Source: Pseudoneurospora amorphoporcata
Lineage: Eukaryota; Ascomycota; Sordariomycetes; Sordariales; Sordariaceae
Assembly (NCBI GenBank): GCA_033297205.1
Contig: MU859249.1
Location: forward strand, 1-64,000
Length of the DNA: 64,000 nt
Direction: 5' to 3'
Shown here: positions 24,640 through 35,977 of the stretch, in pieces
How positions within the stretch are numbered: position 1 is the first letter of the stretch
Layout: every line of letters starts with the position of its first letter
The notes under the pieces: generated by a model
What the model was told of the DNA's origin: nothing
What the model saw: only the letters and a program-made list of their open reading frames with translations
Database searches by the model: none
Translations under genes and position numbers: made by a program

Positions 24640-25210
24640 TTTGAAAGATTATTGAGAGCGTGTGGGTGAGTGGGTGATGATGATGTGTAGTTGTATTTAT
24701 GAGAATTACACTTGGGTTGTGACTTGGAGTGATGCCCCGAATATTTGTGTGACTCAATCCACTAAGCGGCTGACCTACCCTTGTCGATGGAAGGGCGTAG
24801 TACCTAGTCTAGTCCATGCCAGCCGCTACAGTCCATCTTGAACCGTGTCATCGGGACCAATCTTCCTTGTCATGTCGTTGTGGAATACCCTCCATGTCAA
24901 CGTAAAGGTTCACGATATGTCGCCGTCGGTTCCGATCTTAGGCGGTCCAAGAGGTTTCCATGGTGAGCACCGATAAGGCTCGTTCGAATGATAAGACGTG
25001 TTGCCAGGGGACGATTTACAGGGGTCTTCAGCGGCTCATTAGTGGAGCTACCTTGACGGCCAGCAACGGCAACGTCATTGGCGCCAAGGCTGAACTTGTT
25101 CTTTCTTTAATCTTTCCTTATCAGTCCACGACACGGCACCGTCTTGCTTTCGGTTCTTATGCGTCCAACAATATACGACGTGCGGTAAACACCCCGCCCA
25201 GACGACAACC
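24640..25210. other. Divergent promoter region between GNAT and TAPT1-family genes
   Basis: About 570 bases between two divergently transcribed genes, presumably holding both promoters. No gene, repeat or recognisable operator is seen. Confidence 0.5.
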
Positions 25211-28200
25211 ATGGAGGGTGACACTGCGACCGTCTCCAACCACGACACCAACACAATACAACCAGATCATGTACAAGTCATTAATAGGAAAAAAAACGTC
25301 CAAGATGGCGAAGAGCACTCCAGCACAACAACCAGCCATCTCCCATCACCACGCCTCACCGCAAGCGACCTGAGAGCTGTCCACAACCCCGACATGACAT
25401 CCACAGCTCCAGAACCCTCAAACGATCGCCTTACCCCGGTCAACGACACATTGCCCTCACCATTCGTACCCCTCGCCCATCTCCCGACACCCGAGCCTGA
25501 CCCTCAACCACCAGCTCCGGCGCAACCTCCCAGCCCCAGTCGCTCCAAGACCCGAAGCCTCTCAGGGACAAAGACGGGTGTTCATGATGGAGTTCGCCGT
25601 CTGTCCGCGTCCAAGGTCCAAGAACTTACAAACGCTCCCGAGTCTCTGCCCATCGCGACAGCTCCCGATCGCCAGCAGCCCGCCGAACCTGCCTTCTCAC
25701 CAGCCCTCGCCCAAGTCAGCTCCAGACTCCAGTCCGAACTAGGAATCGCAAATAGGCCTACAATCCCCCCGCGAACCGTGTCTACTCCACCGGTGACCAG
25801 GCGTCTGACGGCCACAGCCGCTCCTCAACAAGCTCGTCCAGCCCAGGAAGCCTCGATCCGTCGCAACTCATACCAGCCGAATCCTCGACCGCCGCCGCCT
25901 CTCCATCTCGATGGATCATCACGTCAGCCCCCCGAACCCGACCCGGCGCCCCCATCGCCCATACCGCAGACTATCCCTCTCCCGCCCATGTCAGTTCCTA
26001 CACTCTTGCAACTCGAGCTGGCCGGATCGCGACCGAGTCCGCTGTACATGCACCACTCGTACACTAGCGACATCCCCTACGAGTCGAGCGCAATCAAATT
26101 CGAGAGGCTAAAGAACTTCTTGCTTGTGCCCTTTGTTCTCGAGCGATCCATAACCTTTGGTGCTTTGGCTTGTCTGGACGCTTGGCTGTGGACCTTCACC
26201 ATCCTACCCATGCGCTTTGGCATTGCCGTGTCGATTCTGCTTCAATGGTGGGCATACGTTATTGCCAAGGAAATTCGCTGGGTGGTGGGATTCGTCTGGT
26301 ACGGCTTGGGACGCATGTGGAGGCGCGGGAGGCGCGGGCGGTCAGAGTCAGTGGTGGCCAGTACGGATGATCAGCCGTCACCGAGTCAATGTCGAGTACG
26401 GGATCAGCCGGTCAATAACAGTACCACCGGCGTCGATAATACCGGCCGACACCCCAACCTCCGCATGGCTCCCGGCACAAAACCCGCCGGTCCCAGCCGC
26501 CGTGGCAGAGGAGGCTACCTTGGCCACCGTCGGACCAAATCCAACCCGTCCAACCTAACACACTACAACAAAGCCGACCTCCTCCAAGGCGCCGTCGTCA
26601 TTGTCTCCTCCATAGCCCTCATTTCCCTCGACGCGTCGCGCATGTACCACTCCATCCGCGCCCAGTCCGCCATCAAGCTGTACACCATCTACAACCTCCT
26701 CGAAGTCGGCGACCGTCTGTTGTCTGCCCTCGGCCAAGACATCTTCGAATGCCTGTTCAGCAACGAGACCTTGTCGCGGGACAGTCTAGGCCGCAGCAAG
26801 GTCTTGCTTCCTCTCGCCATCTTTTGCTTGGCGCTTGTGTACAACATCTTGCACGCCGTCCTCCTGTTTTACCAGGTCATAGCCCTGAACGTGGCCGTCA
26901 ATTCCTACAGCAACACGCTGCTCACGCTGCTGATGAGTAACCAGTTTGTCGAAATCAAGTCGGCCGTGTTCAAGCGATTCGAGAAGGAGAATATCTTCCA
27001 GATGGCCTGTGCCGACATCGTCGAGCGGTTCCAGCTGTGGATCATGTTGCTGATCATCGCCATGCGCAATGTCGTCGAGGTCGGCGGGCTTAGTGTGCCC
27101 GGGGCTGGCAGCGAGGATGCAGGTCCGAGTTCCTTTCCGCTGCATACGGCGAGTATACTACCCGCCAGTTTCACCATTCTGCCGAGCTGGCTGTGGAGCG
27201 GAGAGGTGCTGAGTCCGTTTGTCGTGGTCATTGGCAGCGAGATGGTGGTGGACTGGATCAAGCATGCCTATGTCAACAAGTTCAATAACATCAAGCCCAA
27301 CTTTTATAGCAGGATACTTGATATCTTGTGTAAGGATTATTATACAAATGTACGTTTGTTTTCCCCCTTCCTTCTTCATCTTCCCCTTTCCCGTCCATCA
27401 CTAACCCCTTTCTTTCTCCATCCTAGGCCTTCGTAACCCCCCAGCTTACCCGCCGCCTCGGCCTCCCCCTTTTGCCTTTATCCTGCCTCTTCATCCGCGC
27501 CTCCTTCCAGATCTACAACATGTTCGTCGCCGTCCACGTCCCGACACCTCTCCCTCCCTCCACCCAAACCTCCCTGTCAGTCGACTCAGCCACCCCCTCG
27601 CCCGCCATGCTAGCCGCTCTAGATCGTCTAGACAAGAAAATCCGCATAGCTCTGGGCCGCGCAGTCTACGGCGGTTACCCCTTCGGCTTTGGAGAATCTG
27701 ATACTGTAACAGGCGATAACATGTCCAGCTCCAACAACTCCACCACTGCTCCCCTAGGGGATTTTTCTTCTTCTGAAGAAGAAAACGACCCAGCCGGCCT
27801 CGCCACGTTTATCTGGCACTCGATTTCCCGATACTTGCCCGAATGGAACTTCACATCCGACGACGTCATTGCGTTCCTCACCATGATCACCGTTTTTCTA
27901 CTGATCTTCTTGGTGCTGCTCATCTTTAAGCTGTTGTTGGGCATGGTTCTGTTGCGGTATTCGAGGGATAGGTACGCGAGGATGAAGATCCAGGAGGCGG
28001 CTATTGCGGCTGGAGAGAAGGAGAAGGAGTCTTTTGAGACAAGGGGGAAGAGGGTGGGTGGGTATGGACAGGTGGAGGTTGGGGACGAGAGGAGGAGGTG
28101 GATTTTTGCTGATGATGCAAAGGGACTGAATAAGGTGAGGGAGAGGGAGAGGGAGAAGGGTGGTGCTGCTGGGAAGGGGAAACAGGACAAGGACAAGGAT

Positions 28201-28248
28201 CTAAACACGGTGATGAGGTATGAGATGATTGCCAAGAGGATATGGTGA
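25211..28248 (+). CDS. TAPT1/Emp65-family multi-spanning membrane protein
   Basis: Exons 25211-27349 and 27427-28248 give 986 residues; the intron (GTACGT ... CCTAG) joins the reading DYYTN to AFVTPQL. The first 270 residues are Pro/Ser/Thr-rich and probably disordered. The body has the TAPT1 (DUF747) signature from about 285: SSAIKFERLKNFLLVPF, then several hydrophobic segments (ALACLDAWLWTF, AVVIVSSIALISL, LLPLAIFCLALVYNIL) and a last one near LLIFLVLLIFKLLLGMVLL. The C-terminus is Lys/Glu-rich. Relatives are endoplasmic-reticulum membrane proteins (yeast Emp65, animal TAPT1) linked to protein folding or ciliogenesis; the molecular activity is unknown. It is divergent from the GNAT gene. 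A variable 70-residue insertion (about 390-460) separates the first hydrophobic block from the rest. Confidence 0.85.
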
Positions 28249-30587
28249 TGGTGGGTGTGATGGAGTTTTGGGAATTGGGAGCAAAAGTAAATGCAGCTCA
28301 TTGAATGAAAAGTGGTTATATCCGGCGTTGACGTTAGTTATTACTACTGTATCACTTAGCTCTGTGTTTGTAGAGTCTGGCTGGAACATACAAAAAGCTG
28401 TGCAATACTATCATTCCTTCCTTGTAGATGAACCTGCCGTGTCATTGATCTTACGTTGTATGCTAATACCGTCTTTAACTAAAAGTAGGTAGGTGAACCT
28501 TCCATTCCTTCCCAACGCCAACGCCAATGACAGGACCCGCCATAATCACAAAATCGTAGAGGTACCTTAAAGTAGCCTTCACAAAGGAATAACAACACGC
28601 AGTCCGAGTCTTATCCCCCTTCAAGGCTTCAACCATTGCACCCCCTTTTCTTAAGACCATACCTAAGGTACCGTTCAGCCGCTAGCTAACCTATTTTCTT
28701 TCCATAAAATGTCAGTCAGCTTTTCTCAGCACGAGCCCGCCTTACCTCCGAGCTACAAGGAAATGAAAAAGGGAAAGGGAAAAGGGGAAAAGGGGATACG
28801 ATACGTACGTACGTCCACTCAGAATCGATTGAAGGCTAGCAAAGTGGAGACGGGAGTCTGGCCTTTGAGTGAGGGAGGTGTAGACTTGACTTGGGGTGTT
28901 GTTAGCCTTTGACATGGAGTTTGAGATATGAGGCGGCGGCGGTGGTCATCAGGTCATGTTGGCGTCCATCCAACTACATCAAATGTACATGTACGAGAGG
29001 GAGTAGGTAAACTTGGACTTGGTGCTGATTGAGATTGATTGAGACTATAGACGGGAAGTAATGAATGGACCTAGAGGTATCTTTAAGGTATGCTTTCCCT
29101 ACCTTACATATCTTCCATACCTTATCTTGCCCTGCACGAGCTGAGCAACGCAACGGGATATCTTTCCATCTTTTCCGTTTCCATTCATTTGGAGATGATA
29201 CCCCCTTCGGCCAGCTTCGGCCCCCAATCCCTCACTCTAAAGGTACCTATGATTTCACTACCACTGGCCGCTCTGCCCATGCCCTCGATCCGATCCGATC
29301 CGATCCACACAGGGACCTTGTGGACAATGGACATACCGGAGATTTCATGTTGTAGAGACTAGAGAATACACCCCCTTCAATAAGGTACCTACCTTACCTG
29401 CTCACGTCACGCCTCAAGACCAAAGACCGAACATAAAGACCGATGACCGAACGAAATGCATACACTAATTGCTGTGATGGTTGAGCCAGCCTAGCCCCAG
29501 GCAAACTTGAAAGCTCAACTGTAGCAGACTGGAACCGGAGACTGGACTCATAACTTCTAAAGTGTCCACTGTCCAGTCTTCGAGCCAACCAACGTCCAAC
29601 GGCTTCAATATTTCTGCGCTGCACTCCCATTGTGCACCTCGGATGAAGTAACCGAGCGGCGCCAGGCGTTAACGAGACTACACTACCTACCTACCTACGG
29701 TACATAAGGAAATATAAGGTAACCGCGTCAAGGCGATCGATCGATCGATCGTGCCAGACCGTGAGGTATTGGAACCTCGCTGAGCGTCTGGTGATAAGGT
29801 ACATGTAATGTATTTCTAGGCAGTTTCTGGGGCGACTGGCGAGGTCACAAAGGAAACGCGGCAGGAACCGTGGCAGGAACCGCAACGCCGCAGAAGGGCC
29901 CGGGGGCGAATACCAGAGCAGAGCATTCATTGAAAAAACGTACGGTAGTGTTTAAAAGTCAAGTAAGTCTATAGAGGTAAACAAGGACAATGGGCTGGCT
30001 ATTTGGTTGAATATCCAATGATACCTTAGGTAGGTAGGTAGGTAAGGAAGCTTTAAGTAGGTACGATACGATACGCAACTTGAATAGGTACCTTGGCTTT
30101 ATCTTTCTGCAAGATGACGATGAAGCAAGAACGATACGCAACTTGAACTACCTTGGCTTTGTCTTTCTGTAAGATGACGATGAAGCAACAGCGAACGAAA
30201 GAACGAAAGAAAGAAAGAAAGGAAATCACCACCGCGGTAGGTATCCATCAAATTTGAAAAATGACGTGTGTGTGTGTGTGTGTGTCCAATCTGTGAGAGA
30301 CAACGAGAAAGAAAGAAACCACCTCATGCGCCGTAGTTCCTGCCTGCCTGCCCCATTTGATGTTCTGTTGAAGTTCCCGTCCGCCGGTGCCCGCCGCGTG
30401 TCCAGCAAGCACATGGATGTTGATTGCTCCAATCCGTCCGTTAGCAACTGTATCCTGATATCCAAGCCCATTGATTGATCCCGTCCCGTACTCCCAAGTT
30501 CCCGTCCACCTCTAAATAAAATAAAAAATCCATCTCTTGTCGCATTCATCACATATCATGTCTCATCATCATTTCCATCACCTTCCA
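28249..30587. other. Convergent intergenic region rich in simple repeats
   Basis: This 2.3 kb lies between two converging genes and shows no supportable gene. It contains several TAGG/CCTA tetranucleotide runs (about 29690 and 30030), a GATC run near 29735-29750, a roughly 60-bp tandem duplication at 30068-30188 and a GT run at 30265-30284. Confidence 0.5.
30068..30188. repeat. Imperfect tandem duplication of about 60 bp
   Basis: The unit 30068-30128 (61 bp) recurs as 30131-30188 (58 bp). Both begin ACGATACGCAACTTGAA and end GATGACGATGAAGCAA. The copies differ by a 3-bp deletion and a few transitions. It is non-coding. Confidence 0.85.
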
Positions 30588-32853
30588 CTAGTTCGCCACA
30601 CTCGCAGGCCTCCTGACATGACGCTCTCCATGTCCCTCCTTGGAAATCCGTCTTTCCTTCCCACCATCTCTCTCCCGTTCCCGTTCCCGTTCGCGGTCCC
30701 GGTCCCGCCTCTCCTCCCTCTCCCTCTCCCTCTCCTTGGTGCTAGTGGCAATCTTCTCATCCTCCTTATCCTTCATCTTCTTAAACAGCGACTTGATCAT
30801 GTTGCTCTTCTTCTTCCCACTGTCTCCATCATCAAGATTCACCTCCTTGCTGCTGCTGGTTCCGACCCTCGAAGAAGTCGACTTTCGCTCTCTGTCCTTG
30901 GTGTCTTTCTCCCTCTCTCTGTCAAGTTTCGAACGAGACGAAGAACCGCCGCCGCCAGCTTCGCTGCGGGTGCTTGCGCGGTGAGAGCGAGAGCTGCGGT
31001 AGGAAACCTGGGAGGATGCGGCGCCGACTTCGCTTGAGCTGGTGGCTTTGTCTTTGTCTTTCTTGTCGGTGCGGGAAGAGGATTTGCGGTCGGGAATGTC
31101 GAGGTCGTCGCGGTGGCGTCTGCTGCTGCTGCTGCTGGTCTTCTCCTTGTCCTTTGCATCCCGTTCCTTATCAGACTTGTCAGAATGGCCCCCAACAGCA
31201 TCCCTCAACCTCTCTCTCAATCCACTCGGCCTATTCACCGTCGTCCGTAATCTCGCTAATCCCACCTGAGAAACCGAATCATCCGGACTAAGCTCCACAT
31301 GCACTGCCTCCTCCTTATACTTCTGCCTCAGCGCCTTATCCGCCTCCGGACTCCTCAGTTCAACCTCGGCCTCCTCCTCACCCGTCACCACAATCCCGCG
31401 TCTCCAGCACTCAATCGTCGACAGATCATCATCAAGCACCAACGCGTCATCATGTCCTCCCGCAGCAGCAGCACCGGCTCTCGCACCAGCATTGAATCCC
31501 ATAGCACCCATCTCACCCCCAGCCCCATTCCCACTAACAGCATTCATCTCCACCGCCGCCTCCTTCTGCTTCGCATTCCCCTGCGTAATCCTCCTAATGA
31601 TCTTCCACCCCCCAAACATCACCACCATGACGCCCGCCGCAATGCCCGTCCCAATCAAGAACTGCGGACTACAAAGCAGTGCATAAATCGCGGGACTGCC
31701 GCCCTTCAAGAAGGCCAAGAAGGCAGGGCTCATCTTCCCGATGATTGCCGACAGTTCAGCCAGTGACAAAGCCACAGCCGCGGCCGCTTCGGGGTTCTGC
31801 TGCAGGTTCTCAATCATGCATGACGCCGAGGCTTGCAAGCAGTGCGCTTCGAGGAGGAAGGACTCGATGCGGGAGATGAGATCCAACGCTTGTTTTTGCT
31901 CGGGTTCTTGAGGAGGAGGAGGAGGAGAAGAAGAAGAAAAGTCGGGGGCGAAAGCGGGGATGCCCTGTGGTGGGACGGGGTAGAAATGGTTGTCATGTGA
32001 AGAGCGGTGACGGCCGCCGCCGCGGTTGAGGTCGTCGCGCAGGTGCAGGTCGGGAGGGAGGTCGCCGTAGGCTAGGTCGTGGTCGCGATCTCTGCCGCCG
32101 CTGTTCTTGTTCCTGGAAGAAGAAGAAGGGGGGGCTTGTTCGGATTGGCGACGGTTGAAGGGGTTACGACTACTACGACTTTTCGAGGCGGCGACGTCGA
32201 AGGTCGGGCTGGCGGGCATGGTGTTGGCGTGGTTGAGGGTTGGTCGACCCCCGGCGGCGGCCAGTTCTAGGTCCTTGGTGTACCCCTTTGGCGGTTTCGA
32301 TGGCGCTGTTGCCGATATCTCTGTGTAGGTTTTGAGGTTGTCCACCGTCAGGGCTGTCGAGGGAGTCGGTGCTTGAGACGATGATCGCTTGCGATGGGAC
32401 TTGGTTCGCGAAGCCGAGGTATGGCGAGAAGCGAAAGAGCGGTTGTCATCGTCGTGGGATTTGCGGCGTCCACTGCTGTCGCCGAGAAGCTTACGACCAT
32501 CGAGCTTCTTGGTGGGACCCCGGGAGTCGTATTCATCATATCCTCGACCACCTCGGGGAACTGTGATGTGAACTTGTCCCCGTGACCGGCCGGAGGAATA
32601 GCTGCCGTTGTTGAAGTCGCGCTCTGCCTTTGCGGCTTCTTTCCTCTCGCGGTATGTAGCTTTGGCATCCTTGAAGATGCCCATCAGCTGCCTCCCCTAT
32701 ATTGTATTAGTAAATGTCCAAATTGGCAGGGTGAGACAAAGGTGGGTGACACAGGTGTCAACGGTCTGCCCGCAAGACAGACAGGGGAGTCCTTACCGTG
32801 CTGATGACCTTGCCCGAGTTGTTGACGATGGTGATAATCTCTTCGCCTGGCAT
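30588..32853 (-). CDS. Low-complexity, charged fungal protein with a central membrane segment (function unknown)
   Basis: Exons 32853-32797 and 32696-30588 (minus strand) give 721 residues. The first 19-codon exon (MPGEEIITIVNNSGKVIST) ends in GTAAGG; the acceptor after TACTAATAC restores GRQLMGIFKDAKATYRERK, so the start lies upstream of the ATG at 32684. The N-terminal half is Ser/Arg/Asp-rich. A conserved-looking block follows with a helix (LISRIESFLLEAHCLQ), a SLAELSAIIGKMSPAFLAFLKGG segment and a hydrophobic stretch (FLIGTGIAAGVMVVMFGGW) that looks like a single membrane span. The C-terminal half is again Ser/Lys/Arg/Asp-rich and ends in Arg-Glu repeats. I do not recognise a family with a known function; similar proteins occur widely in filamentous ascomycetes. 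It is convergent with the TAPT1-family gene. Confidence 0.8.
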
Positions 32854-35111
32854 CTTGGCGGTTGGGTTATTGAAGGACCAAAGGTGCTGTAGGCGTTGTA
32901 ATGGCGGGGTACCACGCCTGGAGTTAGTGGTTGACTCAATCGTCTGGCGCTGGGGGGTCGTTGTTGTCGTTGAGGGGTATAAGGCGTAGCTGATCCAAGA
33001 ATAATAAAAAACGTATTGTAAGGGGAAATGGTATTGGTGAGTCAAACAAGAAAGATGCAAGAGTTGGACTTGTTTTTGTCAAAGGATGGCGCGGTTCGCT
33101 TGCTTATCGGGTCGGTGCCAGCCCCCTGGGAGGAGCGGATAAAAAGTGTGGATATAGAGCCACTCTTCTGCTCCTCTAGGCCTGAAGATGTTCCACTCTC
33201 TGGGCTGAGCTTCGATCTCACATCAACTGGGATCCAGGTTGTATGTTTCGAGTCTAGGTCGTCGTATGCAAAGATCAGGATGCAAATATGAAGAGTCCAG
33301 TAAGAAGCGAGAAGAAGAGGAGAAAGAAGAGAAGGAGAAACAAAGTAAAGCCAAGGAATAAGGTCCAGGTCCGATACGCCAGCCCCGGGGATATTCCCAT
33401 TCGTTATCTCGTCATGCATCCTCCAAACCCGAGCCGAGTTCTTGTCCTTGCAACTGAAGCCCTCCCAGTCTCCCATGTTTCCTCGTTGGGAGTGAGACGA
33501 GAATATCGACAGCCAGCCAGCCAGCCAGCATGTCCGGCATGCCCAGCATACCTTGGCAACGCAAGCAATCAACGCAAGCAAGAAAGCAAGCAGCGGAAAT
33601 GGCGGAACATCATGATGATGCGTCCTAGACATGCGTACAGTAGCATTTTCAGGGCTGCCGGCTTGCTGCTACCTACTTGGAGAAATGTTGACGGCCACTT
33701 GACCAGTCATTGTTCAATGATAACTGATTAGAGAGTGATAATGATTGGGCGAGGAATGTCAATTAGAGTCGGGTCGGGCTTCCTTGCAGTTGTCACATTC
33801 GACATTTTTGAGCAATTCCCGACTGGAAGCATGTCTTCTTTCTGCCTCTGGCCGTTCCTTTCGTCCCATCTTTCTCTCTCTCTCTCTCTCGATCTTAAGA
33901 AAGAAGCTCACCGCGGAGAGGGGTCCTCGATCCTGGGGTCTTTATTTCGGGGAAGAATATGAAACTCTCTTCACAAGTTCACCCCGGCCAAAGAAATGTT
34001 TGTGCATCTCTTCACCGCTCGTCTCTCTTTCTCCTCCGCCCGCCCTCGAAGTTTATGGGTTGGTGAGCAAGGTGGCTCGTGCACCATCCATCCTTCGGCT
34101 ACCTCCCAGTGGGAAAGTCTGATTCCGTTGGAAACGAGGCGCTTCACCTTGTTTGTGGCGCGCTCTACCCCTGATCAACCAATCTAATCTCCAAGGAAAG
34201 TGTGTGTGGAACCACTTCAACGGTGTCCCCAGCCACTTTCGCAATGTCCATCCAATCGTCGGTGAGGTCGGCTAGGTGTCGACCGAGTCCCGGCCATGTC
34301 TCCACCGCTCGTCTGGTCTCGCCGTCTCGGTCAGGAACACCCACCTGCGGCACGCACCCACCACCAGGAAGGTGAACAAGGTGAGTCGAAACACTCGCAA
34401 ACCACCACAAGGTAAACCGGAGCGGCTGTCACAGCGTTTTGACAAGATCATAACCTTCTCCAACTTCATTGCTGAAACAACACCAGCGCCAATTTGCTCC
34501 ATGTAAATGACAGGTCCGGTCAACCACCTCACCTGTAGAACTAGTGTTGTGTTACGAATAACGCCTGCACCCCGTAAAAAAGACCCGGCGGAAGCGAATA
34601 CCTATGTCCTAGCACTCTCTGCAACTCCATTGCAAGACAGACAAGCAGCAGAGACAACAACATCAGCCAATCAACCCACCAACCGCTGCGTCGGGCTTGC
34701 TCTCGAGGCCATAAGAACGGTTCGTCAGTGGTTGAACTTGATCCAAAGAGCTTGCATTAGGGCGTGCCGCATTGGATGCCAAATCATCAATTGCCCCACT
34801 CGCACCTCGTGGGCTTGCGCGTTGAGTGCTTGCATCCGAGTCGTTTTCAATCCCCTCATCACTCACTCACCCACCTGACCCTCAACTCTTCTCCTCTTCT
34901 CGAGCTTCCATGTGAACTCTGTTTTGTCTCCAGTGTGAGTCGGCTTTACCCGTTGTTCTGTTCTTGTTAGTTTAGTGCCAAGTCGTAGCGTCGTTATCGG
35001 GTAGAAACAACCAAGAAACGACAGGACAAAGAAGCAATTCATTTCTAGCGTTACCATCCATCCCCAGAAAATGTGCACTTGCAATTGGAGACACGACAGC
35101 AGTTTTATCTG

Positions 35112-35527
35112 TACCCGTGCCACGCCCCCACTTTTTTAGGACTCGCTAGACTCGCACCACCTAAAGTTGGTGCTCACTACCAATACAACCAAACCAGAAA
35201 CCAGCAAAACAGCCAGGTTAGGGTTAGAGGCGGTGTTTTAGGCTTGATATATAGGCCAAAACTCGACTATTCCCAACATAGTGAAAAAGAGAATAAGAAA
35301 AAAAACACTTCAAATTCAATGCACTATCCTGATTATGTTCATAGTTTTCTTTTTACCTCAATTAGCTAATGCGATGCGCTATGAGTCTTTGCGTTTGGTC
35401 TTTTTTCGGGCATTCGCACTATTAACCCTATGGTTGTATCGCTGGTTTGGTTGTTCTGGTGGTGAGCACCCACTTTAGGGGGTGCGAGTCTGGCGAGTCC
35501 CAAAAAAGTGGGGGCGTAGCACGGGTA
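35112..35527. mobile_element. MITE-like element with 84-bp terminal inverted repeats and TA target duplication
   Basis: The segments 35114-35197 and 35442-35525 are inverted copies of each other, 76 of 84 positions matching by hand alignment. Both ends begin CCCGTG and are flanked by TA (35112-35113, 35526-35527), as for Tc1/mariner-type target duplication. The 412-bp element has no transposase coding capacity, so it is a non-autonomous element. Just inside the arms lie telomere-like words, TTAGGGTTAG at 35218-35227 and its partial inverse (TTAACCCTA) near 35432. Most arm differences are transitions, but transversions also occur, so repeat-induced point mutation is not clearly shown. Confidence 0.8.
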
Positions 35528-35977
35528 TGGTGTTGGTGTGTGTGGGTGCCCGTCATTCCTGTCTGCGCCCGTCGGGTCATGATGGGTGGTGGTCCGTGCC
35601 CTAGATGACTGGAAGGAAACTCGGAATACGGCTTCAGCTTCTTTGCGCAGTTGAGAACAAAGCGACAAAATAGCAACGCTGGTAAAAACACAAAATGTCG
35701 ACAAAGCGGTTTCAGCCAATTTTTTGAATAAATTATCCAATGACCCATCTATCATGCTACGGAGTGTCCAAGATTGAGGGCCCATCCACGCGATTGGAAA
35801 TGATATGCATAAAAGTGACCAAATGACCAAAAACATTAAGATCAAAACAACGGTCGAACTCGCTCGCTCTGTCAACACAACAGTCGTACTATAATAAGCG
35901 AAAACAGCCGACTGAAATTCAGGGGGGGTATAATGGCCAAGGAGGCAGGCAGCCGCAAACTCGCCGCCATCATCCAC
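35366..35977 (-). pseudogene. Open frame directly downstream of the modin-like stop, possible decayed membrane-protein segment
   Basis: A 203-codon open frame without an ATG start (first codon GTG) follows the TAG stop of the modin-like gene in the same frame. It encodes a hydrophobic stretch (STVVLILMFLVIWSLLCISF) and a second one (LSTFCVFTSVAILSLC), suggesting two membrane spans. Its last 54 codons lie inside the MITE-like element, so any original end has been replaced or never existed. It may be a chance open frame, a relic exon, or a C-terminal extension reached by splicing at CTCCTAG, which resembles a 3' splice site. No matching donor was found. Confidence 0.25.

Larger units (their letters stand above)
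32854..35977. other. Intergenic region with a MITE-like element and an open frame adjoining the modin-like gene
   Basis: About 3.1 kb between the 5' end of the low-complexity membrane-protein gene and the stop codon of the modin-like gene. No ordinary gene is supported. It contains pyrimidine and CT-rich tracts near 33865-33895, the inverted-repeat element at 35112-35527 and, on the minus strand, a 203-codon open frame (35366-35977) that begins directly after the modin-like stop. Confidence 0.5.
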
